From positions 62,001 to 126,000 of the forward strand of contig NZ_AUCH01000017.1 in NCBI RefSeq assembly GCF_000429665.1: a stretch of DNA of 64,000 nt. Direction: 5' to 3'. Shown piece by piece: positions 34,839 to 44,375 of this stretch; within the stretch, counting starts at the first letter, position 1; each line of letters starts with the position of its first letter. The notes beneath the pieces were generated by a model, which did not search any database, was not told where the DNA came from, and saw only the letters and a program-made list of their open reading frames with translations. A program made the position numbers and the translations under genes. This DNA is from Azovibrio restrictus DSM 23866. GTDB taxonomy: Bacteria; Pseudomonadota; Gammaproteobacteria; Burkholderiales; Rhodocyclaceae.

Positions 34839-35654
34839 TTAACGGAGCTTCAGTTCTTCCAGCACCGTGGTGGAGATTTCCTCGATGGACTTGGTGGAGG
34901 AATCCAGCCAGCGGATGCCTTCCCGGCGCATCATTCGCTCCGCCTCGCTGACCTCGTGGCGGCAGTTGGAGAGGCTGGCGTAACGGCTGTTGGGCCGGCG
35001 TTCCTCGCGGATCTGGGCCAGCCGCTCGGGCTGGATGGTGAGGCCGAACAGCTTGGCCCGGTGCCGCTCCAGGGTGCCCGGCAGGCGGCCTCGTTCGAAA
35101 TCCTCGGGGATCAGGGGAAAGTTGGCGGCCTTGAGGCCGAACTGCATGGCCAGGTACAGGGAGGTGGGGGTCTTGCCGCAGCGGGATACGCCCACCAGCA
35201 CCACGTCGGCTTCTTCCAGGTCCAGGTCGGTAATCCCGTCGTCGTGGGCCAGGGTGTAGTTGATGGCCTCGATGCGCTCCTTGTAGTCGGAGCTGTCGGT
35301 GGAGCCGTGGGTGCGTCCCACCGTATGGCTGGATTTCACCCCCAGCTCGGTTTCCAGGGGCGAGAGGAAAGTCTCGAAATAGGACAGGGAGAAGGCATCG
35401 GCCAGATGCACGATCTCCGCCAGGCGCGGGTTGATCAGGGTGGTAAACACGATGGGACGGATGCCGTCGGCCTCGCCTCTGGCGTTGATGCGGGCCACCA
35501 CTTCCCGGGCCTTGTCCTCGCTATCCACGAAGGGGATGCGCACCTGGGTGAATTTGACGCCCTCGAACTGGGAAAGCAGGCTGTGGCCCAGGGCCTCCAC
35601 GGTGATGCCGGTGCCGTCGGAAACGAAGAAGATGGTGCGGTTCAGGGTATGCAT
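34839..35654 (-). CDS. ppsR: PEP synthase regulatory protein (kinase/pyrophosphorylase)
   Basis: 271 residues of the DUF299 family. It inactivates and reactivates phosphoenolpyruvate synthase by ADP-dependent phosphorylation and phosphate-dependent dephosphorylation of a threonine. The N-terminus RTIFFVSDGTGITVEALG and the P-loop GVSRCGKT (155-162) with KTPTSLYLA are diagnostic. It is normally divergent from ppsA; here the divergent neighbour is absent, and the next gene upstream, on the same strand, is an unrelated App1-type phosphatase. The target gene must be elsewhere. Confidence 0.93.
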   Translation of the reverse strand: MHTLNRTIFFVSDGTGITVEALGHSLLSQFEGVKFTQVRIPFVDSEDKAREVVARINARGEADGIRPIVFTTLINPRLAEIVHLADAFSLSYFETFLSPLETELGVKSSHTVGRTHGSTDSSDYKERIEAINYTLAHDDGITDLDLEEADVVLVGVSRCGKTPTSLYLAMQFGLKAANFPLIPEDFERGRLPGTLERHRAKLFGLTIQPERLAQIREERRPNSRYASLSNCRHEVSEAERMMRREGIRWLDSSTKSIEEISTTVLEELKLR

Positions 35655-35718
35655 GAGGCCGAAACAGGGACTGGGAAAAAGGGGGAAATCCTACCAGTTT
35701 GTCGGCGCCCCCGGGGCC

Positions 35719-36693
35719 TCAGGGGGCCAGTTCCGGCAGGGAAGTCGCCGCCAGGACTTCGGCCAGGTCCCGCTGGCCGGGCGGCAGGGGCTGCCGGGGC
35801 GGCGGGCTGACCCGGCGGATCCAGATGCCGGCGACCCGTTCCGGGTACAGCTTCTGGATCCAGGCGTAGATTTCCGGGTCCTTCTCCCCGTCATCTCCCA
35901 GCAACAGGAAGCGCACCCCGGGCAGGCGGGCCAGGATGCCTTCTATCTTCCGGGTCTTGTAGGTGAACTGGTCGAGCAGGGGATCCCCGCCTCCGTCCTC
36001 GCGGATCTGCTTGGTGAGCAGCACCCCGGCGGGAAAGGCGTTGCGCTCCAGGAAATCGGCGATGCCATCCTGGAGCTGCCGCGGCGAGGCGGAGAGATAG
36101 AAGAGGGGCGCCGCCTCCGGCCGGGGGTTGGCGGCAGCCACCCGGGCCAGGAGGGCCGCCGTGCCGGGCACCACCTGACGCTGGGCCGGATTCTTGAGGA
36201 AGGTGTTGCCCAGCAGCCGGTGCTTGCGGGTCACTTCCGAGATCAGCAGGGTGTCATCCAGGTCGGAGATCAGGCCCAGGCGGTTTTCCCTTGGCACCAC
36301 CAGCAGCCGGCCCTGTCCCTGGTGGCCGCGGCTTTCGGCCATGATCTGGTGCCAGCCCGGGGCCAGGGGCGGATGGGGGGTGTCCAGGCTGAAATAGCCT
36401 TCCGCATCGCTCACCAGGGGCCAGACCTGGCCCTGGAGGTGCAGCTGCAGGGGCTGCCCCTGGCGCTCGTCGTTGAAGAAATGGCCCAAGTTGCGCCACA
36501 GGTTGGTGAGCCGGCCATCGGCCTCCCGAACCGGGGCGGCGCTCCGGGCCTCGACGATGCGGCCTTCGACCAGAAGGCGCTGGCCGTTGCTGTAGCCCGG
36601 GTACAGGCTGATCCGGTCGGCCTCAGCCTGGGCCGGCTGCAGGGCGGCCAGCAGCAGCGTCAGGCCGGCCAGCCACCTTCCCAGGCCCTTCAT
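35719..36693 (-). CDS. App1-type (DUF2183) phosphatidate phosphatase-like protein, exported
   Basis: 324 residues. A signal peptide (about 1-23, LAGLTLLLAALQPAQA) is followed by a beta-rich N-terminal region and the App1 catalytic domain of HAD type: ISDLDDTLLISEV supplies DxDxT (D144, D146, T148), and later FYLSASPRQLQ and FLLLGDDGEKDPEIYAWI are typical of DUF2183. Yeast App1 dephosphorylates phosphatidic acid; bacterial substrates are not established. It begins in an ATGA overlap with the upstream glycosyltransferase gene, so the two are translationally coupled and may act in one lipid pathway, although this protein appears periplasmic. Confidence 0.85.
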   Translation of the reverse strand: MKGLGRWLAGLTLLLAALQPAQAEADRISLYPGYSNGQRLLVEGRIVEARSAAPVREADGRLTNLWRNLGHFFNDERQGQPLQLHLQGQVWPLVSDAEGYFSLDTPHPPLAPGWHQIMAESRGHQGQGRLLVVPRENRLGLISDLDDTLLISEVTRKHRLLGNTFLKNPAQRQVVPGTAALLARVAAANPRPEAAPLFYLSASPRQLQDGIADFLERNAFPAGVLLTKQIREDGGGDPLLDQFTYKTRKIEGILARLPGVRFLLLGDDGEKDPEIYAWIQKLYPERVAGIWIRRVSPPPRQPLPPGQRDLAEVLAATSLPELAP

Positions 36694-37808
36694 GCCAGGC
36701 CCCCGACCCGCTCCAGGATGGCCCGGGCGGCTTCGGGGCGGGCCATCTGTCGCTGGCAGGCGGCCATGCGCTGGCGCCGTTCCGGATCGCGCATCAGCAG
36801 TTCCAGCTTGTAGGCCAGGGCTGCCGGGTCCACGGCCTTCCAGGCGCAGCCGGCCTCCAGCAGGGCGTCGGCGTTGCGCTCCTCCTGGCCGGGAATGGGG
36901 GAGACGATCAGCATCGGCAGTCCCATGGCCAGACACTCGCTGGAGGTCAGTCCGCCGGGCTTGGTGATGGCCAGGTCGGCAGCGGCCATGACCCGCTCCA
37001 CGGTGCGGGTGAAGCCCAGGGGCAGGATGCGCCCCGGATGACGGGCGGCCAGGGCCTGGAGCCGGGTCAGCAGGGCCTCGTTGCGGCCCGCCAGGGCGAC
37101 GATCTGCAGGTCCAGGGGTAGGGCGGCCACCTGGGCCACCAGGGCTTCCATGTCCCCGACGCCGGCACCGCCGGACATCATCAGCAGGGTGCTGCGCGCC
37201 GGGTCCAGGCCCAGCTCGGCGGCCGCCCGGGAGCGCTCCGGTGTCTGGCGGAACTGGGGCATGATGGCGATGCCGGTGACGTGGATGTTCTCCTTGGCCA
37301 CTCCCCGGGCCGCCAGCCGGGCCGCCACCTCGCCGCTGGCGACGCAGTAGCCAGCCATGTGGGGATGCAGCCAGAGGCCGTGGATGTCGAAGTCGGTCAC
37401 ATGGACCCACACCGGGGGCGTGGGCAGGCCCTGGGCGATGCGCCGGGAGAGCAGCTCGGCGGGCAGGAAGTGGGTGCAGACGATGGCATCCGGCCTGATC
37501 CGCTCGATTTCCGCCTCCAGCCGCCGGGTGTTGAGGCGCTCCACATGCCGGCGGAAGCGGGAGAGCAGGGAATCCCCGGCAGGATGGTCGGTGCGCTGGT
37601 AGAGATAGGCCCAGACCAGGGGCGCCCGTTCCACCAGCTTGATGTAGCCGCTGCCGTAGAGCTTGCGAAAGCCCTGGGGCACCAGTTCGAGCAGGTCCTG
37701 GTGGATGACGTCCAGTTGCGGCAGTTCGGTGGCGGCAGTGGCGCACAGGGCCTGGGCGGCACGCACATGACCGGCGCCGGCGGAAACGCTGAGAACGAGG
37801 ATACGCAT
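36690..37808 (-). CDS. MGDG-synthase-like / processive diacylglycerol glycosyltransferase family protein
   Basis: 372 residues, GT-B fold, family 28 type. The N-terminal acceptor domain starts MRILVLSVSAGAGHVRAAQAL, the hallmark shared by plant MGDG synthase and Bacillus UgtP; the C-terminal domain has the nucleotide-sugar site ITKPGGLTSSECLAMGLPMLI followed by QEERNADALLEAG. Such enzymes attach glucose or galactose from a UDP-sugar to diacylglycerol. I start it at the ATG at 37808; the frame is open a further 32 codons. It overlaps the App1-type gene. Divergent from the macroglobulin gene with 168 bases between. A UDP-sugar donor could come from GalU. Confidence 0.85.
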   Translation of the reverse strand: MRILVLSVSAGAGHVRAAQALCATAATELPQLDVIHQDLLELVPQGFRKLYGSGYIKLVERAPLVWAYLYQRTDHPAGDSLLSRFRRHVERLNTRRLEAEIERIRPDAIVCTHFLPAELLSRRIAQGLPTPPVWVHVTDFDIHGLWLHPHMAGYCVASGEVAARLAARGVAKENIHVTGIAIMPQFRQTPERSRAAAELGLDPARSTLLMMSGGAGVGDMEALVAQVAALPLDLQIVALAGRNEALLTRLQALAARHPGRILPLGFTRTVERVMAAADLAITKPGGLTSSECLAMGLPMLIVSPIPGQEERNADALLEAGCAWKAVDPAALAYKLELLMRDPERRQRMAACQRQMARPEAARAILERVGGLA

Positions 37809-37976
37809 GGCGGAGGGTCCATGACAAATGCGGCGGATTCTGCAGCCCGCTCCAGGCCCTGTCAATTTTCGCGGCCGTATTTCCCCAGCGCATCCGGCCA
37901 GCATTTCAACTCAGAATGATGGAATAATGGCGGCTTTTCCGGCCTGGGGCCGGCTTGGCAACTCGAGGGGTGGGAC

Positions 37977-40900
37977 GTGAGTCAATGGCGCGGCAATAAA
38001 ATCAATATTCTGATTGTGGTGCTCGTGATCGGCCTGGTGGCTGGCCTGGGCCTTTACCTGGGCGGGGAGTTGCGTCAGGGGGGCTCGATGCTGCCCAGCC
38101 GCACTGCGGTGGAGGAGAGTACCGGCCCCATCGAACTGGTGGAGCTCAACAACCGGGACCTGGACGGTTCTCCGGCCCTGGCCCTGACCTTCAGCCAGCC
38201 CCTGGACCCGCGCCAGAACTACAACAGCTTCATTCAGGTGTTCGAGATGCCGGCCCGTCCCCAGGACCGCAAGGCCCGCCAGGATGACGACGGCTACTAC
38301 GGCGACGACGGCAGCCGCAGCACCGCCCCCGTGGCCAGCACCGCCCCCGAGGACGTGAACACCGAGGGCGGCACCCTGGTGAAGGGGGCCTGGGTGGTGG
38401 GCGAGAATCCCCGCCTGCTGTTCTTCCCCCACATCAAGCCCGAGACCCGCTACGTGGTGCGCGTCAGCCCCGGCCTGCCGGCCCGCAACGGCGAGCAGCT
38501 CGCCGCCGAGTCTGCCTATGGCATCCGCACGGCCGCCGTTTCCCCCGCCTATTACTTTGCCAGCAAGGGCATGGTGCTGCCGGCCCGCCAGAACGGCGGT
38601 CTGCCGGTGGTCACCGTGAATGTCCCGGAAGTGGACATCCAGTTCCTGCGGGTCAAGCCCGACCAGCTGCCCCGCTTCCTGGACCAGGTGATCAGCGGCA
38701 ACACCTATACCAGCGAGGACGAGGAAGACGAGGGCTACTACTACGACCGCTCCAGCAGCCTCAAGGGTGCCGTGAGCAACTGGGAGCTGGACCCCCTGCA
38801 CAAGCTCACCGAGAGCGTCTACACCGGCCGCTTCCTCACCGAGCAGAAGGCCAACCGGCGCAGCGTCACCTTCATTCCCGTGGAGGAGATCAAGGAGCTG
38901 GCCGAGCCGGGCATCTACATCGCCGTCATGAGCCAGCCCAACCGTTTCCGCCATGACTACCAGGTGACCTATTTCTATACCAGCAACCTGGGCCTGCACA
39001 CCCGCCTGTTCGAGAAGGGCGCCGATGCCTACGTGAGCAACCTGGACAAGGGCACGGCGGCCAGCGGCGTGGACATCGCCTGGCTCGACGCCCAGGGCAA
39101 GATCCTGGCCCAGAAGCAGACCGATGCCGACGGCCGGGCCCATTTCCCCGAGCGGCCCAAGGGCGCGGTGGTGATCCTGGCCCGTCAGGGCAAGCAGGTA
39201 GCCATGATCGCTCTGAAGGAGCCGGCCCTGGATTTGTCCGAATACGACATCGGCGGCCTGCCCGGCCGGGATGTGAGCCTGTTCGCCTACTCCGGCCGGG
39301 ACCTGTACCGGCCCGGGGAGCGCTTCGACGTCTCGGTCCTGGCCCGGGATGCGGATGGCCATGCCGTGCCGGCCCAGCCCATCCAGGCCATCCTCAAGCG
39401 GCCCGACGGCAAGGCCCAGTTCACCGCCACCTGGCAGCCCAGCGGCGCCCTGAACGGCTATTACCAGCGTAGCCTGGAGCTGCCGGCCGATGCCCCCACC
39501 GGCTTCTGGAACCTGGAACTGCGCGCCGACCCTGCCGACAAGCGGCCCACCACCGTGTTCCGCTTCGGGGTCGAGGAATTCCTGCCCGAACGCATGAAGC
39601 TGGACCTGAGCACCGCCAGTCCCCAGCTCGATGCCCAGCATCCCTTTGCCCTGCAGGTGGACGGCAATTACCTGTACGGGGCGCCAGCCGCCGGCAACCG
39701 GCTGCTGGGGGTGGCCCAGTTCTTCCGCAACAAGAATCCCCTGGCTGACAAGCTGCCCGGTTTCGAGTTCGGCGACGTCAATGAAGACACGGCCCGGGCC
39801 CGGGAAGAGCTGCCCGAAACCACCCTGGACGAGCAGGGCAAGGCCAGCCTCGACATCGACCTGGAAAAGGTGGAAGGGCGTCATTCCCCCTTCAGCATCC
39901 GGACCACCATGAGCCTGCTGGAAAGCGGCGGCCGGCCGGTGATCCGCTCCCTGGAACGCACCTACTGGCCGGCGCCCAAGCTCCTGGCCGTGCGCCCCCT
40001 GTTCAACGGCGACTACGCCCGGGAAGGCAGCCTGGCGGAATTCGAGGTGATCCGTGCCGACGCCACCGGCAAGCTCCACGCCGGCACCTATCCGGTGCGC
40101 CTGTTCCGGGAAAACCGGGACTACTACTGGCGCTTCGAGGATCAGCGTGGCTGGCACTCGGGCTACACGGAAACCGATGAGCTGGTGTCCTCCTCCAGCG
40201 TCGTGCTGCCGGCCACCGGCCGGGGCAAACTGTCCCTGCCCGTGAAATACGGCCGTTACCGTCTCGAGATCAACGATCCGGAAACCGGCAAGCGTCTGGC
40301 CTACCGCTTCTATGCAGGTTGGAGCGCCCGTTCCGACGAAAGCCAGGGGGTGCGTCCCGACCGGGTCAACCTGAAACTGGACAAGCCCGCCTACAAGGAA
40401 GGGGAGACCGCCCGCCTGACCATCACCCCGCCCCACGGAGGCGAGGCCCTGATCACCGTGGAAGGGGACCGGACCCTGTGGGTGCAGCGGCTGCGCATGC
40501 CTGCCACCGGCAGCACCGTGGACATCCCGGTGCACAAGGACTGGCTGCGCCATGACCTCTATGTCTCGGTGCTGGTGCTGCGTCCCGGCGACGGCGCCGT
40601 GCAGGTCACCCCGGCCCGGGCCCTGGGCCTGGTGCACCTGCCCCTGGAGCGGGGTGAGCGCAAGCTCCAGGTGAAGCTGGAAGCGCCCCAGAAGATGCTC
40701 CCCGAGACCCCCCTCAAGGTGAAGGTGCGGGTGCCGGACGCCAAGGGCCAGAAGGCCCAGGTGACCCTCTCGGCGGTGGACGTGGGTATCCTCAACATCA
40801 CCAACTTCCGTACCCCCGATCCCTTCGGCCACTTCTTCGGCAAGCTGCGCTACGGGGCCGACCAGTACGACGTCTATGGCCGCCTGATCGAAAAGATGGC

Positions 40901-43064
40901 GGGCCAGAAGGGCAAGCTCAAGTTCGGTGGCGATGCGGCGCCCCAGGCCACCCAGAGCATGCCCAAGAAGGTGAAGCTGGTGGACCTGTTCTCCGGCCCC
41001 GTGGCCCTGGATGAAAAGGGCGAGGCGGAGATCACCTTGCCGGTGCCCGACTTCAACGGCCGCCTGCGCCTGATGGCCGTGGTGGCGGCACCGGACCGGT
41101 TCGGCAATGCGGAATCCGAAGTCACCGTGGCCGCCCCCCTGGTGGCGGAGCTGGCCACCCCCCGCTTCCTCACCGTGGGGGACAGCGCCATCGTCGCCCT
41201 GGACCTGCACAACCTTTCCGGCGCCGAACAGCAGCTGCAGGTGGAGCTGGCCAACGACAACGGCCTGAGGATCCAGGAGCCCCGGCGCAACCTGACCCTC
41301 CAGGACCAGCAGAAGGTCACCCTGCGCTTCCCCCTGGAGGCGGGCAGTGCCTTCGGCCTGGTGCCGGTGCAGGTCAAGGTGGGCGGCAGCGTCACCCTGA
41401 AGCGGGAATTCGCCCTCCAGGTCCAGGCCGCCACGCCCCGGCAGCAGTTCCTGCGCCGCTACACCCTGGCGCCGGGTGAAACCATGACCCTGCGGGAAGC
41501 GGACCTGGGCGGCCTGTTGCCGGCCACGGTGGAAAGCCACCTGACCCTGTCCGACAAGCCGCCCATCGACGTGAAGAGCGCCATCCAGGGGCTGCTCACC
41601 TATCCCTACGGCTGTACCGAGCAGACCACCTCCACCGCCTATCCCCACGTCTTCATCGGCGAGGAGGAGGCCCGCAGCTTCGGGCTCAAGCCCTACAGCC
41701 GGGCCCAGCGTACCGAGATGCTGGAGAAGGCCACCGCCCGCCTGGGGGCCATGCAGGCGCCCAACGGGGGCTTCAGCCTGTGGGGCAATGTGTCCACCTA
41801 CGAGTACTGGCTCTCCTCCTACGTCACCAACTTCCTGCTGGACAGCCGGGAGCAGGGCTTCAACGTCCCCGAGCAGATGCAGCAGAAGGCCATGGATTTC
41901 CTCCTGAAGGCCCTGCAGCAGGGGGTGGCCGGACTGCCCAACAGCCCCCAGGCCTACAACCAGGAAAATGTCTGGCGTGACTACCACTACGGCGGCAGCG
42001 GCCGCTTCGGGGCCCTGTCCTACGGGGCCTATGTGCTGGCCCGGGAGTCCAAGGCGCCCCTGTCCACCCTGCGGCAGATGTTCGACCTGCGCCAGCAGGC
42101 CCACTCCGGCCTAGCCCTGGTGCACCTGGGGCTGGCCCTGCATCTGATGGGCGACGAGAAGCGGGCCCAGACCGCCCTGGCCGAAGGGGTGGTGAAAGCC
42201 CGGGTCAATGACTCCTGGTGGGGCGACTACGGCACCCCCCTGCGGGATGCGGCCCTGTCCTACGCCCTGCTGGAACGTCACAAGCTGAAGGTCCAGGGGC
42301 AGGAAAACCTGATCAGCCTGGTGGCCCTGGAGCTGGAACAGAAGCGCTACACCAGCACCCAGGAGAAGCTGGCCCTGTTCCTGGCCGGGCGCCAGATGAG
42401 CAGCGGCGAAGGCAAGTCCTGGCAGGTGAAGCTGGCCGGCAAGTCCGGCGAGAGCAGCCTGTCCGGCAAGGGCGCCGTGGTGCACGGGCTGGGTAACGGG
42501 GACCTGAGCGCCGGCATCAAGCTCAGCAATCCGGGCAGCGACAAGCTGTACCTGGAACTGGCCCTGGGCGGCTATCCGGTGAAGATGCCCGCTGCCCGCA
42601 AGGATGCGGTGAGCCTGAGCCGGGAGCTGCTTGATGCCCAGGGGCGCCCCCTGGGCAACCGCAGCCTCAAGGTGGGCGAGACCGTGCTGGTGAAGCTCAG
42701 CGTCAACCCCTTCGTGCGCATGGCCAATGCCCTGGTGGTGGACCGCATCCCCGCCGGCCTGGAAATCGAGAACCTCAACATCGTCCAGGGCGAGGGCATG
42801 GATGCTGTCCAGGTGGATGGCCTGCTTCCTGCCCAGGTCATGGCGGATTCCCGCATCCAGCACGTGGAGTTCCGGGATGACCGCTTCGTGGCGGCCCTGC
42901 GCCTGGACAGCAACATGCTGCTCTTCTACCGGGCCCGGGTGGTCACTCCCGGCAAGTTCGTGTTCCCGCCCATCTACGCGGAAGACATGTACCGGCCCAA
43001 CATCTACGGCCTGGCCGAAGGGGAGGGGAGTCTCACCGTGGTGGATGAAAAGCGCGGCAAGTAA
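37977..43064 (+). CDS. bacterial alpha-2-macroglobulin, membrane-anchored, with thioester motif
   Basis: 1695 residues. A protease trap of the inner-membrane face of the periplasm. The N-terminus is a single membrane anchor (about 10-30) with no lipobox cysteine, unlike E. coli YfhM, which is a lipoprotein. Macroglobulin-type beta domains follow; the thioester is PYGCTEQTTS with C1213 and Q1216, inside a helical complement-like domain, and a receptor-binding-like beta domain ends the protein. Two acidic, tyrosine-rich insertions are visible near residues 100-112 and 245-258. The start is a GTG at 37977. pbpC lies about 3 kb downstream, matching the known macroglobulin/PBP1C pairing. Confidence 0.95.
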   Translation: MSQWRGNKINILIVVLVIGLVAGLGLYLGGELRQGGSMLPSRTAVEESTGPIELVELNNRDLDGSPALALTFSQPLDPRQNYNSFIQVFEMPARPQDRKARQDDDGYYGDDGSRSTAPVASTAPEDVNTEGGTLVKGAWVVGENPRLLFFPHIKPETRYVVRVSPGLPARNGEQLAAESAYGIRTAAVSPAYYFASKGMVLPARQNGGLPVVTVNVPEVDIQFLRVKPDQLPRFLDQVISGNTYTSEDEEDEGYYYDRSSSLKGAVSNWELDPLHKLTESVYTGRFLTEQKANRRSVTFIPVEEIKELAEPGIYIAVMSQPNRFRHDYQVTYFYTSNLGLHTRLFEKGADAYVSNLDKGTAASGVDIAWLDAQGKILAQKQTDADGRAHFPERPKGAVVILARQGKQVAMIALKEPALDLSEYDIGGLPGRDVSLFAYSGRDLYRPGERFDVSVLARDADGHAVPAQPIQAILKRPDGKAQFTATWQPSGALNGYYQRSLELPADAPTGFWNLELRADPADKRPTTVFRFGVEEFLPERMKLDLSTASPQLDAQHPFALQVDGNYLYGAPAAGNRLLGVAQFFRNKNPLADKLPGFEFGDVNEDTARAREELPETTLDEQGKASLDIDLEKVEGRHSPFSIRTTMSLLESGGRPVIRSLERTYWPAPKLLAVRPLFNGDYAREGSLAEFEVIRADATGKLHAGTYPVRLFRENRDYYWRFEDQRGWHSGYTETDELVSSSSVVLPATGRGKLSLPVKYGRYRLEINDPETGKRLAYRFYAGWSARSDESQGVRPDRVNLKLDKPAYKEGETARLTITPPHGGEALITVEGDRTLWVQRLRMPATGSTVDIPVHKDWLRHDLYVSVLVLRPGDGAVQVTPARALGLVHLPLERGERKLQVKLEAPQKMLPETPLKVKVRVPDAKGQKAQVTLSAVDVGILNITNFRTPDPFGHFFGKLRYGADQYDVYGRLIEKMAGQKGKLKFGGDAAPQATQSMPKKVKLVDLFSGPVALDEKGEAEITLPVPDFNGRLRLMAVVAAPDRFGNAESEVTVAAPLVAELATPRFLTVGDSAIVALDLHNLSGAEQQLQVELANDNGLRIQEPRRNLTLQDQQKVTLRFPLEAGSAFGLVPVQVKVGGSVTLKREFALQVQAATPRQQFLRRYTLAPGETMTLREADLGGLLPATVESHLTLSDKPPIDVKSAIQGLLTYPYGCTEQTTSTAYPHVFIGEEEARSFGLKPYSRAQRTEMLEKATARLGAMQAPNGGFSLWGNVSTYEYWLSSYVTNFLLDSREQGFNVPEQMQQKAMDFLLKALQQGVAGLPNSPQAYNQENVWRDYHYGGSGRFGALSYGAYVLARESKAPLSTLRQMFDLRQQAHSGLALVHLGLALHLMGDEKRAQTALAEGVVKARVNDSWWGDYGTPLRDAALSYALLERHKLKVQGQENLISLVALELEQKRYTSTQEKLALFLAGRQMSSGEGKSWQVKLAGKSGESSLSGKGAVVHGLGNGDLSAGIKLSNPGSDKLYLELALGGYPVKMPAARKDAVSLSRELLDAQGRPLGNRSLKVGETVLVKLSVNPFVRMANALVVDRIPAGLEIENLNIVQGEGMDAVQVDGLLPAQVMADSRIQHVEFRDDRFVAALRLDSNMLLFYRARVVTPGKFVFPPIYAEDMYRPNIYGLAEGEGSLTVVDEKRGK

Positions 43065-43098
43065 GCCGACAACTCGCTGCTGCCGCTCCCGGGAAACC

Positions 43099-43180
43099 GG
43101 GGCCGGTAGCGGTTCCGGGCCGGCGGCCTTGCCCCGGCCCCAGTTTTTTTGACGGCCCCGGGAATACCGGGGCCTTTTTC
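43099..43180 (+). terminator. tandem intrinsic terminators after the macroglobulin gene
   Basis: First: GGGGCCGG (43099-43106) pairs with CCGGCCCC (43134-43141) over a structured loop, followed by AG and seven Ts (43144-43150). Second: GGCCCCGG (43154-43161) pairs with CCGGGGCC (43167-43174) around GAATA, followed by TTTTT. Together they should stop most read-through, so the following genes probably need their own promoter or depend on leakage. Confidence 0.85.
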
Positions 43181-43192
43181 GGGAGATCCCAA

Positions 43193-43837
43193 TTGAAATA
43201 TTCCATCCTGTCCCTGTGCGTCCTGGCGGCCCTGGCCGGCTGCTCCGACGCTGCCAAGGAAAAATCCGCCCTGACCCGTTCCGCCGACCAGGTCAAATAC
43301 GTCAATGAGTTCTTCGGGGTGGAAGTGAAGAAACCGGAAGGCTGGTTCGCCCAGGATCCGGAAACCACCATGAAGATGAATGCCCAGGCCTCCGGGATGA
43401 TGGCCGGTGACAACAAGCAGATGAAGGCCATCATCGACCAGTCCCTGAAGAGCACCACCCCCATCTTCGCCTTCTTCGAGAGCGAGCCGGGCGCCCCGGT
43501 GCGGACCAACCCCAGCGTCATCTCCGTTGCCGAAAACGTCAGCGTCATGCCCGGGGTCAAGTCCGGCTGCGACTACCTGTTCCATGCCCAGAAACTGATC
43601 GAAGCCTCCCCCATGAACCTGAAGTTCGCCGGCGGCTGCCAGACCACCCAGGTGGGCGCGGCCAAGCTGGGCTATCTGGATGCCAGCACCAGCATCAACG
43701 GCATTCAGGTCAAGCAGCGTTACTACGCCTGTGTCAAGGGCGAACACGCCCTGTCCTTCATCCAGACTTATTTCGACGAACCCAGCAAGGCCAAGGTGGA
43801 CGGGGTGGTCAATTCCCTGGTGGCCCAGTGCAACTGA
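43193..43837 (+). CDS. hypothetical lipoprotein, 214 aa
   Basis: A signal peptide with lipobox (LAALAGC, lipidated cysteine at about residue 17) marks an envelope lipoprotein. The rest has YVNEFFGVEVKKPEGWFAQDPET, which looks like the start of a PsbP/Mog1-like domain often found in proteins that describe themselves by a 'KPxxW' strand, and ends with two cysteines that may pair. I cannot assign a function. The start is a TTG at 43193 with GGGAGA upstream; no ATG stands nearer. It follows the tandem terminators and precedes another secreted protein. Confidence 0.8.
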   Translation: MKYSILSLCVLAALAGCSDAAKEKSALTRSADQVKYVNEFFGVEVKKPEGWFAQDPETTMKMNAQASGMMAGDNKQMKAIIDQSLKSTTPIFAFFESEPGAPVRTNPSVISVAENVSVMPGVKSGCDYLFHAQKLIEASPMNLKFAGGCQTTQVGAAKLGYLDASTSINGIQVKQRYYACVKGEHALSFIQTYFDEPSKAKVDGVVNSLVAQCN

Positions 43838-43841
43838 GCCC

Positions 43842-44375
43842 ATGGGCTTGAGCCGCTGGCTGCTCCTGCTGCTCGGGGCCGCAGCCCTGCCGGGACAGGC
43901 CATGGAAATGCAGCTGCCGGCCCGCTGTCTGGACTTCGGGAAATACCCGGCCTCCCGTGCCGCCCTGGCTTTTCGCGGCCCCTATGTGCCGCCTCGGGTG
44001 ATGGAAAACCGGGAAACCCGGCTCTTCCGGACCCGCATCCGCACAGGGGCGGCGGAGGGGCCGCCGGATTTTGCCGGCCACCTGCGGCTGGTGAGCTGGG
44101 GCTGCGGCAGCGGCTGCATCCAGCACGCGGTGGTGAGCCTGAAGAGCGGGCGGGCCCAGGTGCTGCCCTATACCTCGGAAATGGGCCTTTCCTACCGCCG
44201 GGACAGCCGTCTGCTGCTGGTCAATCCGCCCGGAGAGGAGCCCTACGTCCTGGCCGACGGCCCCGTGGCCCTGGTCTGGGATGAAGGGCGTCAGGCCATG
44301 GTCCTGCTCCGGAGCTGCGATGGCAAGGCCATGGCCCGGGCCGAATCTGCCCGGCACCCGATGGCCCCGCCTTGA
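43842..44375 (+). CDS. hypothetical exported protein, 177 aa
   Basis: A signal peptide (LLLLLGAAALPGQAM, cleavage near residue 20) precedes a small beta-rich domain. The segment LRLVSWGCGSGCIQHAVVSL, with two close cysteines, and the alternating strands that follow recall small periplasmic proteins of unknown role found next to lipoproteins. I do not recognise the family. It begins four bases after the upstream lipoprotein gene and its stop overlaps the next gene's TTG start, so it is part of a short transcription unit between the macroglobulin and pbpC genes. Confidence 0.75.
   Translation: MGLSRWLLLLLGAAALPGQAMEMQLPARCLDFGKYPASRAALAFRGPYVPPRVMENRETRLFRTRIRTGAAEGPPDFAGHLRLVSWGCGSGCIQHAVVSLKSGRAQVLPYTSEMGLSYRRDSRLLLVNPPGEEPYVLADGPVALVWDEGRQAMVLLRSCDGKAMARAESARHPMAPP

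Noticed and set aside
37911..42104. A 4.2-kb minus-strand open frame opposite the macroglobulin gene
   Set aside because: Same cause: the sense strand has the thioester motif and macroglobulin features; the antisense product is Gly/Gln/His/Leu-rich.
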